Assembly: GCA_001429555.1 (NCBI GenBank)
Contig: LMSR01000019.1
Location: 82,755 to 146,754, forward strand
Source: Nocardioides sp. Soil797
GTDB taxonomy: Bacteria; Actinomycetota; Actinomycetes; Propionibacteriales; Nocardioidaceae
Direction of reading: 5' to 3'
DNA: 64,000 nucleotides
Positions 33,488-42,607 of the stretch are shown piece after piece. A model generated the notes under the pieces. That model did no database searches, was not told the DNA's origin, and saw only the letters and a program-made list of their open reading frames with translations. Both the position numbers and the translations under genes were made by a program. Position 1 is the stretch's first letter. Each line of letters begins with the position of its first letter.

Positions 33488-34477
33488 TCGGCCGTGGGGT
33501 GAGCGCCAGCCTTCCAACGACGGGCCCTTGGGGATGATCCCCGACGGGTTCACGTCTGTGTGCACGACGTAGTAGTGCGCCTTGATCTGGTCGAAGTCGA
33601 TCGTCTCGCCGAAGCCGGGCGTCTGGAACAGGTCGCGCGCATAGCCCCACAGCGCCGGCATCTCGACCAGCTTGTTGCGGTTGCACTTGAAGTGTCCGTG
33701 GTAGACCGCGTCGAAGCGTGCCAGCGTCGTGAAGAGTCGTACGTCGGCCTCGGTGATCGCGTCACCCATCAGGTAGCGCCGGTCGGTCAGCCGTTCCTCG
33801 AGCCAGTCCATCGCCGCCCAGAGTCGGTCGTACGCCGCGTCGTACGACTCCTGGGAGCCGGCGAAGCCGCAGCGGTAGACGCCGTTGTTCACCTCGGTGA
33901 AGACCCGCTTCATCACCGACTCCATCTCCCCACGGAGATCGTCGGGCCACAGGTTCGGCGCGTCCGGACGGTGGTGGTCGCGCCACTCGAAGAAGAGGTC
34001 GTGGGTGATCTGCGGGAAGTCGTTGGTCACGACGGCCTTGGTCGCGATGTCGACCATCGCCGGCACCGTGATGCCGCGCGGGTAGTCAGGGATCCGCGCG
34101 AAGTAGGCCTGTTGCAGGCGTTCGTAATCCAGAACCGGGTCGACGCCGCCTGGATCGAGGTCGAAGGTCCAGCTGCGCCTGTCGTGCGTGGGACCGGGCA
34201 GACCGAGCGAGATGACGTCCTCGAGGCCGAGCAGCTTGCGCACGATGATCGCCCGATTGGCCCACGGGCAGGCCTTCGCCGCGACCAGGCGGTAGCGCCC
34301 GGGCTCGGCGGGCCACACCTGCACGTCGCGCGGACTGTCCTTGCTGCCACTGGGGAAGTCGTCGTCGAGCGGGTCCTGCGACGCATCACCGACGAGGATG
34401 CGGTCGGGGATGTAGTTCATGTCGCGACTGAACTCCTCGCCCTTCGCGACGTACGTCGGGGTGTGGTCGTCGGTCAT
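33482..34477 (-). CDS. Glutathionyl-hydroquinone reductase-like protein (YqjG/ECM4 family)
   Basis: The 331-residue protein is an omega-type glutathione S-transferase relative with the CPWANR catalytic motif (Cys-Pro-Trp), the NDFPQITHDLFFEW segment and a C-terminal helical domain (ITEADVRLFTTLARFDAVYHGHFKCN). The family reduces glutathionyl-hydroquinones. Actinobacteria generally use mycothiol instead of glutathione, so mycothiolyl-hydroquinones or an imported thiol may be the true substrate. ATG 34477 has GAGGAGG just upstream, which decides it over an ATG ten codons earlier. Confidence 0.85.
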   Translation of the reverse strand: MTDDHTPTYVAKGEEFSRDMNYIPDRILVGDASQDPLDDDFPSGSKDSPRDVQVWPAEPGRYRLVAAKACPWANRAIIVRKLLGLEDVISLGLPGPTHDRRSWTFDLDPGGVDPVLDYERLQQAYFARIPDYPRGITVPAMVDIATKAVVTNDFPQITHDLFFEWRDHHRPDAPNLWPDDLRGEMESVMKRVFTEVNNGVYRCGFAGSQESYDAAYDRLWAAMDWLEERLTDRRYLMGDAITEADVRLFTTLARFDAVYHGHFKCNRNKLVEMPALWGYARDLFQTPGFGETIDFDQIKAHYYVVHTDVNPSGIIPKGPSLEGWRSPHGRG

Positions 34478-34540
34478 GCCCGCCTCCTCAGGTCGTTGCG
34501 ACTTCAACCATAGTCGCCCGACGATGCCGGCGACGACAGG

Positions 34541-34561
34541 CGCGGGCCGCCGAGGCCCGCG
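34541..34561. terminator. Short GC hairpin in the 34478-34701 gap
   Basis: An eight-base perfect stem CGCGGGCC/GGCCCGCG closes a GCCGA loop. It lies downstream of the aminotransferase gene (minus strand), in a gap that otherwise holds the 26-bp repeat copy 2 and no convincing gene. Confidence 0.4.
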
Positions 34562-34570
34562 GCCGCACCC

Positions 34571-34596
34571 CGGCGTACCGATGAACGGGAAGAACG
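34571..34596 (+). repeat. 26-bp dispersed repeat, copy 2
   Basis: The sequence beginning CGGCGTACCGATGAACGGG matches 21474-21499 in 23 of 26 positions. About 60 bases downstream, CCCGTTGAAATGTACGGCG (34653-34671) forms an imperfect inverted partner. Confidence 0.5.
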
Positions 34597-34701
34597 ACCC
34601 GCGACCGCGGTCGGCTGAGCGCGGAGGGCGGCCATGCCGACCGTTGTGCCCGTTGAAATGTACGGCGTCCGGTGGACCGACCCGGCAGCGCGAGGCGACG
34701 G

Positions 34702-35778
34702 TCAGTGCGGGAAGGAGCCCGCCAGGTCGATCAACCGGTCGTTGGCCTCGGGCTCACCGATCGAGACCCGCGCGCCTTCCCCTGCGAAGGGACGTACGAC
34801 GATGCCGAGCTCGTCGGCGGCGGCCGCGAAGTCGCCGGTTCGGTCGCCGAGGGCGAACCACACGAAGTTGCCCTGCGCGTCGGGGATGTCCCACCCGGCT
34901 GCGCGTACGCCGTCGACGACCCGCTTGCGCTCGGCCACCAGCGACTCGACCCGCGCGAGCAGCTGCTCCTCGGCCCGGAGTGAGGCGATGGCAGCCGCCT
35001 GGGCAACACCGGATACGCCGAACGGCAGCGAGACCGCACGCAGGGCGCCCGCGATCTCGGCCGGTGCGACGGCGTACCCCACCCGGAAGTTGGCGAGGCC
35101 GTAGGCCTTGGAGAAGGTGCGGGTGACGACCACGTTGGCGTGCTCGCGATGGATCGCCAGCCCGTCGACGGCGTCGTCCATGCGCACGAACTCGACGTAT
35201 GCCTCGTCGAGGATCACCAGCACGTGGGAGGGCACCTTGGCCAGGAACTCACGCAGCGCGGTCTGCGTGAGGGACGGTCCGGTGGGGTTGTTGGGGGTGC
35301 AGACGATGACGATCCTGGTGCGATCGGTGATCGCCTCGAGCATCGCGTCGAGGTCGTGCTCACCGGTCGCGGTGACCGGCACCTGCACCGAGGTGGCGGC
35401 GGCCGCCGTCACCGCGATCGGGTAGGCCTCGAAGGAACGCCACGCGTAGACCACCTCGTCGCCGGGATCGCAGAAGGCCTGCAGGATCTGATAGATCAAC
35501 GCGACGGACCCGGTCGCTGCGGAGAGGTTCTCCACCGGCACGTCGAAGTGCTCGGCGAGCTCGGCGTAGAGGTCGGTGCACCCCATGTCGGGATAGCGGT
35601 TCATCTGGCCGACCACGCCCATCGCGGCCTCCACCACGCCCGACAACGGCGGGTAGGGGTTCTCGTTCGAGCTCAGCTTGTAGGCGGTGAGCCCGGCTCG
35701 CGGGACGGGCGGCTTGCCGGGCACGTAGGCGGGGATCTTCCCGACGTTGGCGCGCGGCTGGGGAGTCGAAGCGGTCAT
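34702..35778 (-). CDS. pat: Histidinol-phosphate/aromatic aminotransferase (Pat/HisC family)
   Basis: The 358-residue PLP enzyme has the class I/II aminotransferase fold: LSSNENPYPPL, ATGSVALIYQILQAF, VCTPNNPTGPSL, ILDEAYVEF and the PLP-lysine motif TFSKAYGLANFRVGYA. Actinobacterial members of this type act mainly on aromatic amino acids (Pat), although histidinol-phosphate aminotransferase activity is possible. It stands alone, away from a his operon. A TAGCCT -10 box seven bases before the ATG suggests a leaderless transcript. Confidence 0.85.
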   Translation of the reverse strand: MTASTPQPRANVGKIPAYVPGKPPVPRAGLTAYKLSSNENPYPPLSGVVEAAMGVVGQMNRYPDMGCTDLYAELAEHFDVPVENLSAATGSVALIYQILQAFCDPGDEVVYAWRSFEAYPIAVTAAAATSVQVPVTATGEHDLDAMLEAITDRTRIVIVCTPNNPTGPSLTQTALREFLAKVPSHVLVILDEAYVEFVRMDDAVDGLAIHREHANVVVTRTFSKAYGLANFRVGYAVAPAEIAGALRAVSLPFGVSGVAQAAAIASLRAEEQLLARVESLVAERKRVVDGVRAAGWDIPDAQGNFVWFALGDRTGDFAAAADELGIVVRPFAGEGARVSIGEPEANDRLIDLAGSFPH

Positions 35779-35785
35779 GCCGCTC

Positions 35786-35791
35786 AGGCTA
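35786..35791 (-). promoter_or_regulatory. -10 box TAGCCT of a probable leaderless transcript (aminotransferase)
   Basis: On the minus strand TAGCCT ends seven bases before the ATG, with no Shine-Dalgarno sequence. Confidence 0.5.
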
Positions 35792-35821
35792 GCGACTCCG
35801 TGCGGACCCGAGCGCGCGCCC

Positions 35822-36412
35822 TCAGCGCCAGGCCTCGACGTCCTGTCGGCTCCGGCGCTTGCGGTGCTTGTGTCGCCACGGCTGGAAGATGACGATCAGC
35901 ACCAGCCCGACGCCGACCCCGAAGACGGCACCCGTGACGTTGTCGACGATGTCGGTCACGTCGCAGGCCCGGTCGATGCGATCGACCTCGAGTTGCAGCT
36001 TCTCGATGACGGCGGAGTACGCCGCCAACGCGATCAGGCCGAGTGGCGTGAGCACCCAGCCGGCCCGCCAACGTGCCACGGACAACACCAGCAACGCTCC
36101 CGCAGGCAGGAACAGTGCCGTGTTGAGGGTGCGCTGGCCGGACTCGAAGATCCAGAACCCTTCGGGCGCCGGGCCACCGATGTCATAGGAGCAGGTGGCG
36201 CTGCGGGCGTCCTCGGGGATGGTGAGGTCGACCGCGGTCAACGGAGTGAGCGTGACCAGGGCGATCACCGTGACCGCCCACAGGAAGCCGGCCATGGAGA
36301 ACGCCGAGACCCAGCCCAGTGGCTTGAGCAGGGCGAGAGCGAGCAGGCCGAGCACCACTGCCGACGCCACTGCGCCCAGCAGCATTGCGCCGGTGCCACC
36401 GAATTCGCTCAT
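35822..36412 (-). CDS. VanZ-like membrane protein
   Basis: The roughly 196-residue protein has about five membrane helices and a VanZ-like arrangement, including the conserved NTALFLPAGALL and DVTDIVDNVTGAVFGVGVG segments. VanZ proteins are linked to low-level teicoplanin resistance, but actinobacterial paralogues have unknown roles. The C-terminus is basic (WRHKHRKRRSRQ). The start is uncertain. ATG 36412 follows a TAGCCT box by seven bases, and ATG 36439 would add nine residues. Confidence 0.7.
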   Translation of the reverse strand: MSEFGGTGAMLLGAVASAVVLGLLALALLKPLGWVSAFSMAGFLWAVTVIALVTLTPLTAVDLTIPEDARSATCSYDIGGPAPEGFWIFESGQRTLNTALFLPAGALLVLSVARWRAGWVLTPLGLIALAAYSAVIEKLQLEVDRIDRACDVTDIVDNVTGAVFGVGVGLVLIVIFQPWRHKHRKRRSRQDVEAWR

Positions 36413-36419
36413 CCGCAGA

Positions 36420-36425
36420 AGGCTA
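36420..36425 (-). promoter_or_regulatory. -10 box TAGCCT before the VanZ-like gene
   Basis: On the minus strand TAGCCT ends seven bases before ATG 36412, supporting a leaderless start there. Confidence 0.4.
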
Positions 36426-36531
36426 ACTTTCCTGTCCATGTGGATCGTTCCACGGGGTGCTGGTCGGTTGCGCGGTACCGTGCCGGGGCATCGGATCCTC
36501 GCATTGCAGCGGGCGACAACCCCCGTTTGAG

Positions 36532-36537
36532 TAGTCT
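36532..36537 (+). promoter_or_regulatory. -10 box TAGTCT of a probable leaderless transcript (holin-like gene)
   Basis: TAGTCT ends seven bases before the GTG start at 36545, with no Shine-Dalgarno sequence. Confidence 0.5.
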
Positions 36538-36544
36538 GGGCCGC

Positions 36545-36922
36545 GTGAAGCTCATCATCTGGATCCTGGCCAACACCCTGGCGCTGGCCGCGGCCGCCTG
36601 GATCCTCGACGGCATCAGCTTCGAAGGGGCCGACTGGCAGGAGAAGCTGGCGCCCGCGATCCTGGTCGCGGTGATCCTCAGCGTGGTGTCGCTCTATCTG
36701 GCGCCGACGCTCAAGCTGCTCTCGATCCCGTTCGTCATCCTGACCCTGGGTCTCTTCCTGCTGGTGATCAACGCGTTGATGCTCCTGCTCACCGGCTGGG
36801 TGGCCGACCAGTTCGACATCGGCTTCCGGGTCGACGGGTTCTGGAACGCCCTGTTCGGCAGCATCATCATCTCGATCGTCGGTGCCCTGGCCCGTTCGGT
36901 GCTGCCGGAGGACGACCGATGA
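36545..36922 (+). CDS. Phage holin family 4-like (superfamily IV) membrane protein
   Basis: The 125-residue protein has four hydrophobic segments: LIIWILANTLALAAAAWIL, AILVAVILSVVSLYLAP, IPFVILTLGLFLLVINALML and ALFGSIIISIVGALARSV. This matches the widespread bacterial membrane family annotated as phage holin family protein. No other phage genes are near, so a cellular membrane role is more likely than lysis. It directly precedes the IS110-type element, whose right end must lie in the 26 bases between the two genes. Confidence 0.85.
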   Translation: MKLIIWILANTLALAAAAWILDGISFEGADWQEKLAPAILVAVILSVVSLYLAPTLKLLSIPFVILTLGLFLLVINALMLLLTGWVADQFDIGFRVDGFWNALFGSIIISIVGALARSVLPEDDR

Positions 36923-36948
36923 GTTGCCCTGTGTCAACCTCCCCCGGT

Positions 36949-38190
36949 TTAGGCGGCCATTTCGGTGGCTTGGTTGAGGATGCGTTGGAGGGCGTTGTGG
37001 TGGTGGGGGTCGTAGGCGAGGCCGTCTTGCCAGCAGCGCCAGATGATGTTCGCCCAGGCTCGTCCGAGGATGCGGACGGCGTGGGGGTGGTCGCAGCCGC
37101 GGGCTCTGGCGTTGTTGTAGAGGTCGGCTGCCCAGGGGTTGGCGTGGCGGGAGTCGGCGGCGAAGTCACACAGGGCGTCGCGGAGTTCTTTGTCGGCCGA
37201 CCAGCGGAAGGTGACGGCTTTGACCTTGCCGGACTGGCGGGTCGAGGGCGCGACTCCGGCCAGGCAGGCCAACGAGCCGGCGGTGGGGAACCGTCCGCGG
37301 GCGTCGCCGATCTCGGCGAGCAGCCGGGCGGCGCGAAGGGTCCCGGAGCGGGGCAGCGAGGTCACGATGTGCGCGTCGGGATGGACCTCGAGCTGGTCGG
37401 CGATCGAGCCAGCGAGCGCTGTGATCTGGGTGTTCAGGGTCCGCAGGACCGCGACGAACGCGAGGGTGGTGCCAGCGTGGACGTCGGTGTCGGTGGCGGT
37501 GGTGCCACGTGGCGCGGCCAACAGTCGGGCGTGCAGCACCTCGGGGGCAACCTTGCCGGAGTAGCCCTGCTTGCCCAGCCAGGTGCCCAGCCGGGCGGGG
37601 GTGAGCCAGTCGGCCTGGGCCTGGGTGGTGAACCGCTCCAGGAACGCCAGGCTGATGGCGGAGTCGAGAGCCGCGAACAGGCCCACGGCACCGGGGAACA
37701 CGGTCTGCAGGTGCGCGCGGAGCTGGTTGGCGGCAGCGACCCGGTGCTCGACCAGATCCCGACGTGCGCGCACGCTGGATCGCATCGCGATGCTCGCGGG
37801 GGTGGAGCGGGTCAGCGGGGTGAGGCGGCGTCGGTCGGTGCGGACCACGTCGGCGAGCACGTAGGCGTCGAACCGGTCGTCCTTGTTGCCGGCCGACCCG
37901 TAGCGCGAACGCAGGTTCTTGACCTGGTTGGGGGCGATGACCAGTACGACCAGCTCGGCACCGAGCAGCGCCTCGATCACGGGGCCGTCGCCGCGTTCGA
38001 TGCCGATCTCGACCACACCGGCCTTGAGCAGCCGGGCGATCATTCGCTTCAGTCCGGCCGCGGTGTGTTCGACCATGAACCGGTCCAGGACTTCGCCGTC
38101 GGCATCGACGATGCAGACCGCGTGGTCGTCCTTGGCCCAGTCCAAGCCCGCGCAAACTCGCGCGGATGCATGTATCGGGGTGACACTCAT
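36949..38190 (-). CDS. IS110-family transposase (bridge-RNA-type recombinase)
   Basis: The 413-residue protein has the two IS110 domains. The N-terminal RuvC-like DEDD domain has Asp17 in AGLDWAKDD, Glu65 in EIGIERGDG and Asp104-Asp108 in GNKDDRFDAYVLADVVR. The C-terminal Transposase_20 domain has SLACLAGVAPSTRQSGK with the likely nucleophilic Ser. It appears full length and intact, so the element may be active. ATG 38190, preceded by CAGGAAACC, is chosen over an upstream in-frame start. Confidence 0.92.
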   Translation of the reverse strand: MSVTPIHASARVCAGLDWAKDDHAVCIVDADGEVLDRFMVEHTAAGLKRMIARLLKAGVVEIGIERGDGPVIEALLGAELVVLVIAPNQVKNLRSRYGSAGNKDDRFDAYVLADVVRTDRRRLTPLTRSTPASIAMRSSVRARRDLVEHRVAAANQLRAHLQTVFPGAVGLFAALDSAISLAFLERFTTQAQADWLTPARLGTWLGKQGYSGKVAPEVLHARLLAAPRGTTATDTDVHAGTTLAFVAVLRTLNTQITALAGSIADQLEVHPDAHIVTSLPRSGTLRAARLLAEIGDARGRFPTAGSLACLAGVAPSTRQSGKVKAVTFRWSADKELRDALCDFAADSRHANPWAADLYNNARARGCDHPHAVRILGRAWANIIWRCWQDGLAYDPHHHNALQRILNQATEMAA

Positions 38191-38420
38191 CTTGGTTTCC
38201 TGACTGTTGCAGCAGTGGGAAGCCACCCGGTGGTCCCGGGACCCCGCAGCCGGTCGCTCACTGATCGGCGCTCTCCGGCGCATAGCCCTGTAGCCGGTCT
38301 GGGTGTCCTGGGCCACCGGACCCCGCAGAACTCATCGTGGACCTCAAAGGTCGAGCATCGGTGGCGGTGGCCCGGTGGGGACCAGAGGTGCATCAGCAGG
38401 TCACCTGAACCCACCGACAC
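38191..38420 (-). ncRNA. Candidate bridge RNA region (left end of the IS110 element)
   Basis: IS110-type elements encode their bridge RNA in the noncoding left end, upstream of the recombinase. This stretch is about the right length and occupies that place. It has potential stems, such as CCCGGTGG...CCACCGGG across 38226-38256 and 38315-38374, and CCCCGCAG occurs twice (38252-38259, 38321-38328). I could not fold it or define the target and donor loops by eye. Confidence 0.45.
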
Positions 38421-38435
38421 AAGGAAGGTAGACCA

Positions 38436-38935
38436 GTGAGCCTCCCTCGTCCGCAGTCCCCCGACACGTTCCGGATCGCCCTGGTCTGCCTGGGCAACAT
38501 CTGTCGCTCACCGATCGCCGACGTGGTGGTCAACCGCCGGATCGCCGAGGCCCACCTCGACGGGCTCGTCCACGCCGACAGCTACGGAACCGCCGGTTGG
38601 CATGCCGGCAAGCAGATGGATCCGCGATCCGCGGCGATCCTCGACGCCAAGGGCTACGACTCGACCCGCCACCGGGCGCGCCAGATCGACGCCGCATCGG
38701 CTGCGTCGTACGACCTGGTCCTCGCGATGGACGCCGACAACGCCCGCGACCTGCGCGACCTCGGCGTGCCCGACGAGCGGTTGCGGCTGCTGCGCGACTT
38801 CGACCCGACACCCGGAGACGGCGTGGTCCCGGATCCCTACTACGGCGGAGACGACGGCTTCCGTGCCGTGCTCGAGATGGTGGAGCGCAGCGCCGGCGGC
38901 CTGATCGCCGCCCTCGAGGACGAGGTGGTGCGCAC

Positions 38936-38939
<4 letters not shown>
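38436..38939 (+). CDS. Low-molecular-weight protein-tyrosine phosphatase
   Basis: The 167-residue enzyme has the P-loop CLGNICRSP (Cys-x5-Arg) near the N-terminus and the general-acid motif DPYYGG. Both define the LMW-PTP family, as in actinobacterial PtpA. It dephosphorylates tyrosine in cytoplasmic or secreted targets. GTG 38436 follows AAGGAAGG. Its stop overlaps the ATG of the kinase-like gene (ATGA). Confidence 0.92.
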
Positions 38940-39790
<851 letters not shown>

Positions 39791-39844
39791 GCTAATGCGC
39801 CGCCTCCTCCCGCGGCACCCCGAAATCTGCGCGATCGCAGGGCG

Positions 39845-40108
39845 ATGGGTTCGCGATCATGCAGGCAGGAGAGCCGCGGCCGGATCATCCTCTTGAACGG
39901 AGCGTCGAGCTCCAGGAAGGGCAGCATCGGTCGCGAGCTCCAGCGCATTCTGCCTGACCCTCAGAACGTGTTCGAGAACGCGGACCGCGACATCACGGTC
40001 GACACAACGCATGCGAGCGCGGCGAGCTGCGCTCTCACCATCGCCACCCACCTCTTGACGCTCGGCCCGACGAAGGCCTTCGATCGCCTCCGCAGGACCC
40101 GGTCCTGA
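39845..40108 (+). pseudogene. Chloramphenicol phosphotransferase-like remnant
   Basis: The 87-codon frame begins with GRIILLNGASSSRKGSIGRELQ, which matches the P-loop start of CPT-like proteins, but the P-loop Gly-Lys-Ser is altered to RKG. It then jumps to a C-terminal-like stretch DITVDTTHASAASCALTIATHLL. The central body of the family (about 180 residues) is missing. This looks like an internally deleted, nonfunctional gene. The rest of 39791-40282 shows no convincing gene. Confidence 0.5.
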
Positions 40109-40282
40109 CGCGACCGGATCCACCCGCGATGAGAACGGCGTCACAGGCACGGCATGGCAGTAGGCCCAGTCACCGGGTTCCTGTGTGATCGGGAGCCTGG
40201 TGTGGGCCTGCTGTCGTGGTGGTGCTTGTTCGGCCGGTGCTTCTTGTCGCTGTTGCCAGCGGTTCCCGTCTGGGGTCCGGTT

Positions 40283-41657
40283 TCAGGGTTCTTGGGTGAG
40301 TTCGACTGTTCCGGTGTCGGTGACCAACCAGGTCCGGCCGTGCTGGTTGGTCCAGGTATAGGTGCCGTCCCGGTTACGTTGATAACGCCAGCCGCCGTGA
40401 GTCTTCAACAGGTGATGACTACGACACAACGGCGCCAAGGCGTCCGGGTTCGTCTGCCCCGGTGGGCCGTCTTCGTCGTAGGGGACGATGTGGTCGATGT
40501 CGCAGTCCTGCGACGGGATGGACACAGTGCGGATCCCGGGCAATCACCTGGTCCCGCATCGCGGCCGGCGGATCATGCTGATCGACCGACCACTGTTTGG
40601 TGGTGTCGATGACCGGCGTGACCCGGGCATCAGTGCCGAGTTGCTTCAGGTAGCCGGCGATCAGATCCGTGGTGGCCGGGCCGAACAGGTTCGAGTCCAC
40701 CACCCCGACCTCACCCGATGGGACGGTGGCGGCGCTGGTGCACATGGTGGCCAGGTCGGCCACCGACAGGTGCACGAAGAGCCGGGCCTTCAGGTACGAC
40801 TTGCGGCGGATCACTTCCCGGCCGGTCTCCGGGTGGACCAACGGCTCAGTGTCGAGGATCCCGAGCAGATCCAGGGTGGCCTGCCTGTCCGCGATCACAC
40901 CCAACGCCTTCGCCTTGCGCTGACCCAACGTGTCGGAGTCACCCAACCTGCCCATCGTGGTGGCCTCATCCGAGACCAGATCATGGAACTTCGCCAGATC
41001 CAGGCTGCCCCCGATGACCTCCAGGGTGGAGGTGCCCTCAGCACCCTGGTTGTGGTCAACGGTGACGTCCCAGTCATCCCTACCGGGCAACCCGTTGTCG
41101 TCCTCCAACTTCTCGGGGTGGAACTTCGCCACCCCCAGCTTCACCGCCTTCGCCATCGCCGGGAACGAGTAGTTTCCACCGCGTTCGTGGAGGAGATTGT
41201 CGATCCACCTCGCGCACTCGGCAGACACGTCGTGGGTGTCCTCAGCCAACCGGAATGCCTTCCACACCGCGAGCTCCAACGCCTCCACCTTGGCGTGGGC
41301 CCGGGGCAGGCGGTGATGCAGATCCAGTGTGTTGGCGAGGAACTGCTTGCCCGACTGACGCGAGACACCGGTGGCTGCGGCCCAGTCCTCCACCACGAAC
41401 CTCGCCACCAACGGCGTCCCCTCACCACCCAACGTGGCGTCGTAGTCGCCCGCCATCCCGGGCAGCCCGTCACCCCAGGTGGCGGGGTCGATGCCGGGCC
41501 CGGCGGGGTTCGTCACACACAGCTGGTAGGCCAGACGGAGCTTGCGGCGCGCGGCCAACCACTCCACATCACGGGTGTCGCTGATCAGGTCGAGCAGGCT
41601 CTCACCGCCGAGGTCAGAGACCTCGAACGGATGGAGAGCTGCATCGACTTCGAACAT
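40283..41657 (-). pseudogene. DUF222/HNH endonuclease (13E12-type) with a frameshift in the HNH domain
   Basis: Frame one (from ATG 41657) encodes the DUF222 domain and the start of the HNH region (MRDQVIARDPHCVHP), then runs out of register. The remainder of the HNH domain (SQDCDIDHIVPYDEDGPPGQ, LAPLCRSHHLLKTHGGW) continues in another frame to 40283. At the junction near 40525-40540 the second Cys of the CVxPxC knuckle appears to be lost, as expected for a small deletion. DUF222/HNH genes are repeated in actinobacterial genomes and behave like mobile sequences. Confidence 0.8.
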
Positions 41658-41902
41658 GACTTCATTGCATCAGAGACCACTGACAGTCGACACCCCGAAA
41701 GGGCTGTATCCACAGGGTCTGCGGGAAGTATTTTCAGAAGCTCTCCGTGCTCGCGGCGGGTCGTGGCGGGTCGTGGCCAGGTCGGCGCACGAGCGATCTC
41801 GACGGACGGCCTCGTCCCTCGGCCTGCTCGATCACTGTCGGGTGTGGATCCTGGAACCCGGTTTCTCAGCGGCGATTCAGGAGGGTTTGGCACAGTGGTG
41901 TC

Positions 41903-42607
41903 GTGAGCACCACTGCGCCCAAGCCCAACATCCTCGTCGTCGACGACGACCGAGCCGTCCGTGAGTCGCTGCGCCGCTCCCTGGAGTTCAACGGATTCGC
42001 GGTCTCGATGGCCGAGGACGGTGCCGAGGCCCTGGCCAGCATCGGCACCCTCAAGCCCGACGCAGTGGTGATGGACGTGATGATGCCGCGCCTCGACGGC
42101 ATCGAGACCACCAAGGCGTTGCGCGCCGCCGGCAACGACGTACCGATCCTCGTGCTCACCGCCCGTGACGCAGTCGGCGACCGGGTCGACGGACTCGACG
42201 CCGGGGCCGACGACTACCTCACCAAGCCCTTCGCACTGCAGGAGCTGCTCGCCCGCCTGCGCGCGTTGCTGCGCCGCGTCGTACCCCAGGACGAGTTCGT
42301 CGACGAGACCCTGACCTTCTCCGACCTGACCCTCGACCTGGCCAGCCGCGAGGTCCGCCGCGGCAAGCGCTCGATCGAGCTGACCCGCACCGAGTTCGCC
42401 CTGCTCGAGATGTTCATGCGACGCCCGAAGCGGGTGCTCGAGCGCTCCTTCATCCTCGAGGAGGTCTGGGGCTACGACTTCCCCACCACCGCCAACTCGT
42501 TGGAGGTGTACGTCGGCTACGTACGCCGCAAGACCGAGGCCGAGGGTGAGCCTCGCCTTCTGCACACGGTGCGGGGGGTCGGCTACGTCCTGAAGGACTC
42601 GCCCTGA
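41903..42607 (+). CDS. OmpR-family response regulator (MprA/PrrA-like)
   Basis: The 234-residue regulator has a receiver domain with DDD near residues 14-16, phosphoacceptor Asp58 (VMDVMMPR) and Lys108 (TKPF), then an OmpR-type winged helix (RSIELTRTEFALLEMFMRRPKRVLERSFILEEVWGYD, LHTVRGVGYVL). With the following kinase and HtrA protease, it resembles the mycobacterial MprAB-PepD envelope stress locus. GTG 41903 is chosen because the receiver begins there. A CACAGT -10-like box lies six bases upstream. The upstream gap 41658-41902 holds no convincing gene. Confidence 0.9.
   Translation: MSTTAPKPNILVVDDDRAVRESLRRSLEFNGFAVSMAEDGAEALASIGTLKPDAVVMDVMMPRLDGIETTKALRAAGNDVPILVLTARDAVGDRVDGLDAGADDYLTKPFALQELLARLRALLRRVVPQDEFVDETLTFSDLTLDLASREVRRGKRSIELTRTEFALLEMFMRRPKRVLERSFILEEVWGYDFPTTANSLEVYVGYVRRKTEAEGEPRLLHTVRGVGYVLKDSP

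Larger units (their letters stand above)
36923..38420 (-). mobile_element. IS110-family insertion sequence
   Basis: The element consists of one transposase gene on the minus strand, a very short right end (36923-36948) and about 230 bp of noncoding left end before the next host gene. IS110 elements usually lack long terminal inverted repeats and target duplications. None is visible here, so the outer limits given are approximate. The Shine-Dalgarno sequence of the downstream phosphatase gene (about 38421-38427) marks the latest possible left limit. Confidence 0.8.

Noticed and set aside
36415..36433. AAGGCTAACTTTCCT upstream of the VanZ-like gene as a second IdeR box
   Set aside because: It lacks the symmetric GGTTAG-CTAACC core; the match is limited to a few bases shared with a -10 box.
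36545..36922. Holin-like gene as a sign of a prophage
   Set aside because: No other phage genes, att sites or lysis genes are near, and this membrane family is widespread in bacterial chromosomes.
40154..40612. Plus-strand frame of 152 codons over the HNH pseudogene 3' end
   Set aside because: It is antisense to the well-conserved HNH domain and its product shows no recognisable domain.
41706..41714. DnaA-box-like GTATCCACA and a possible origin
   Set aside because: Single site without clustering, no AT-rich unwinding region and no dnaA/dnaN nearby.
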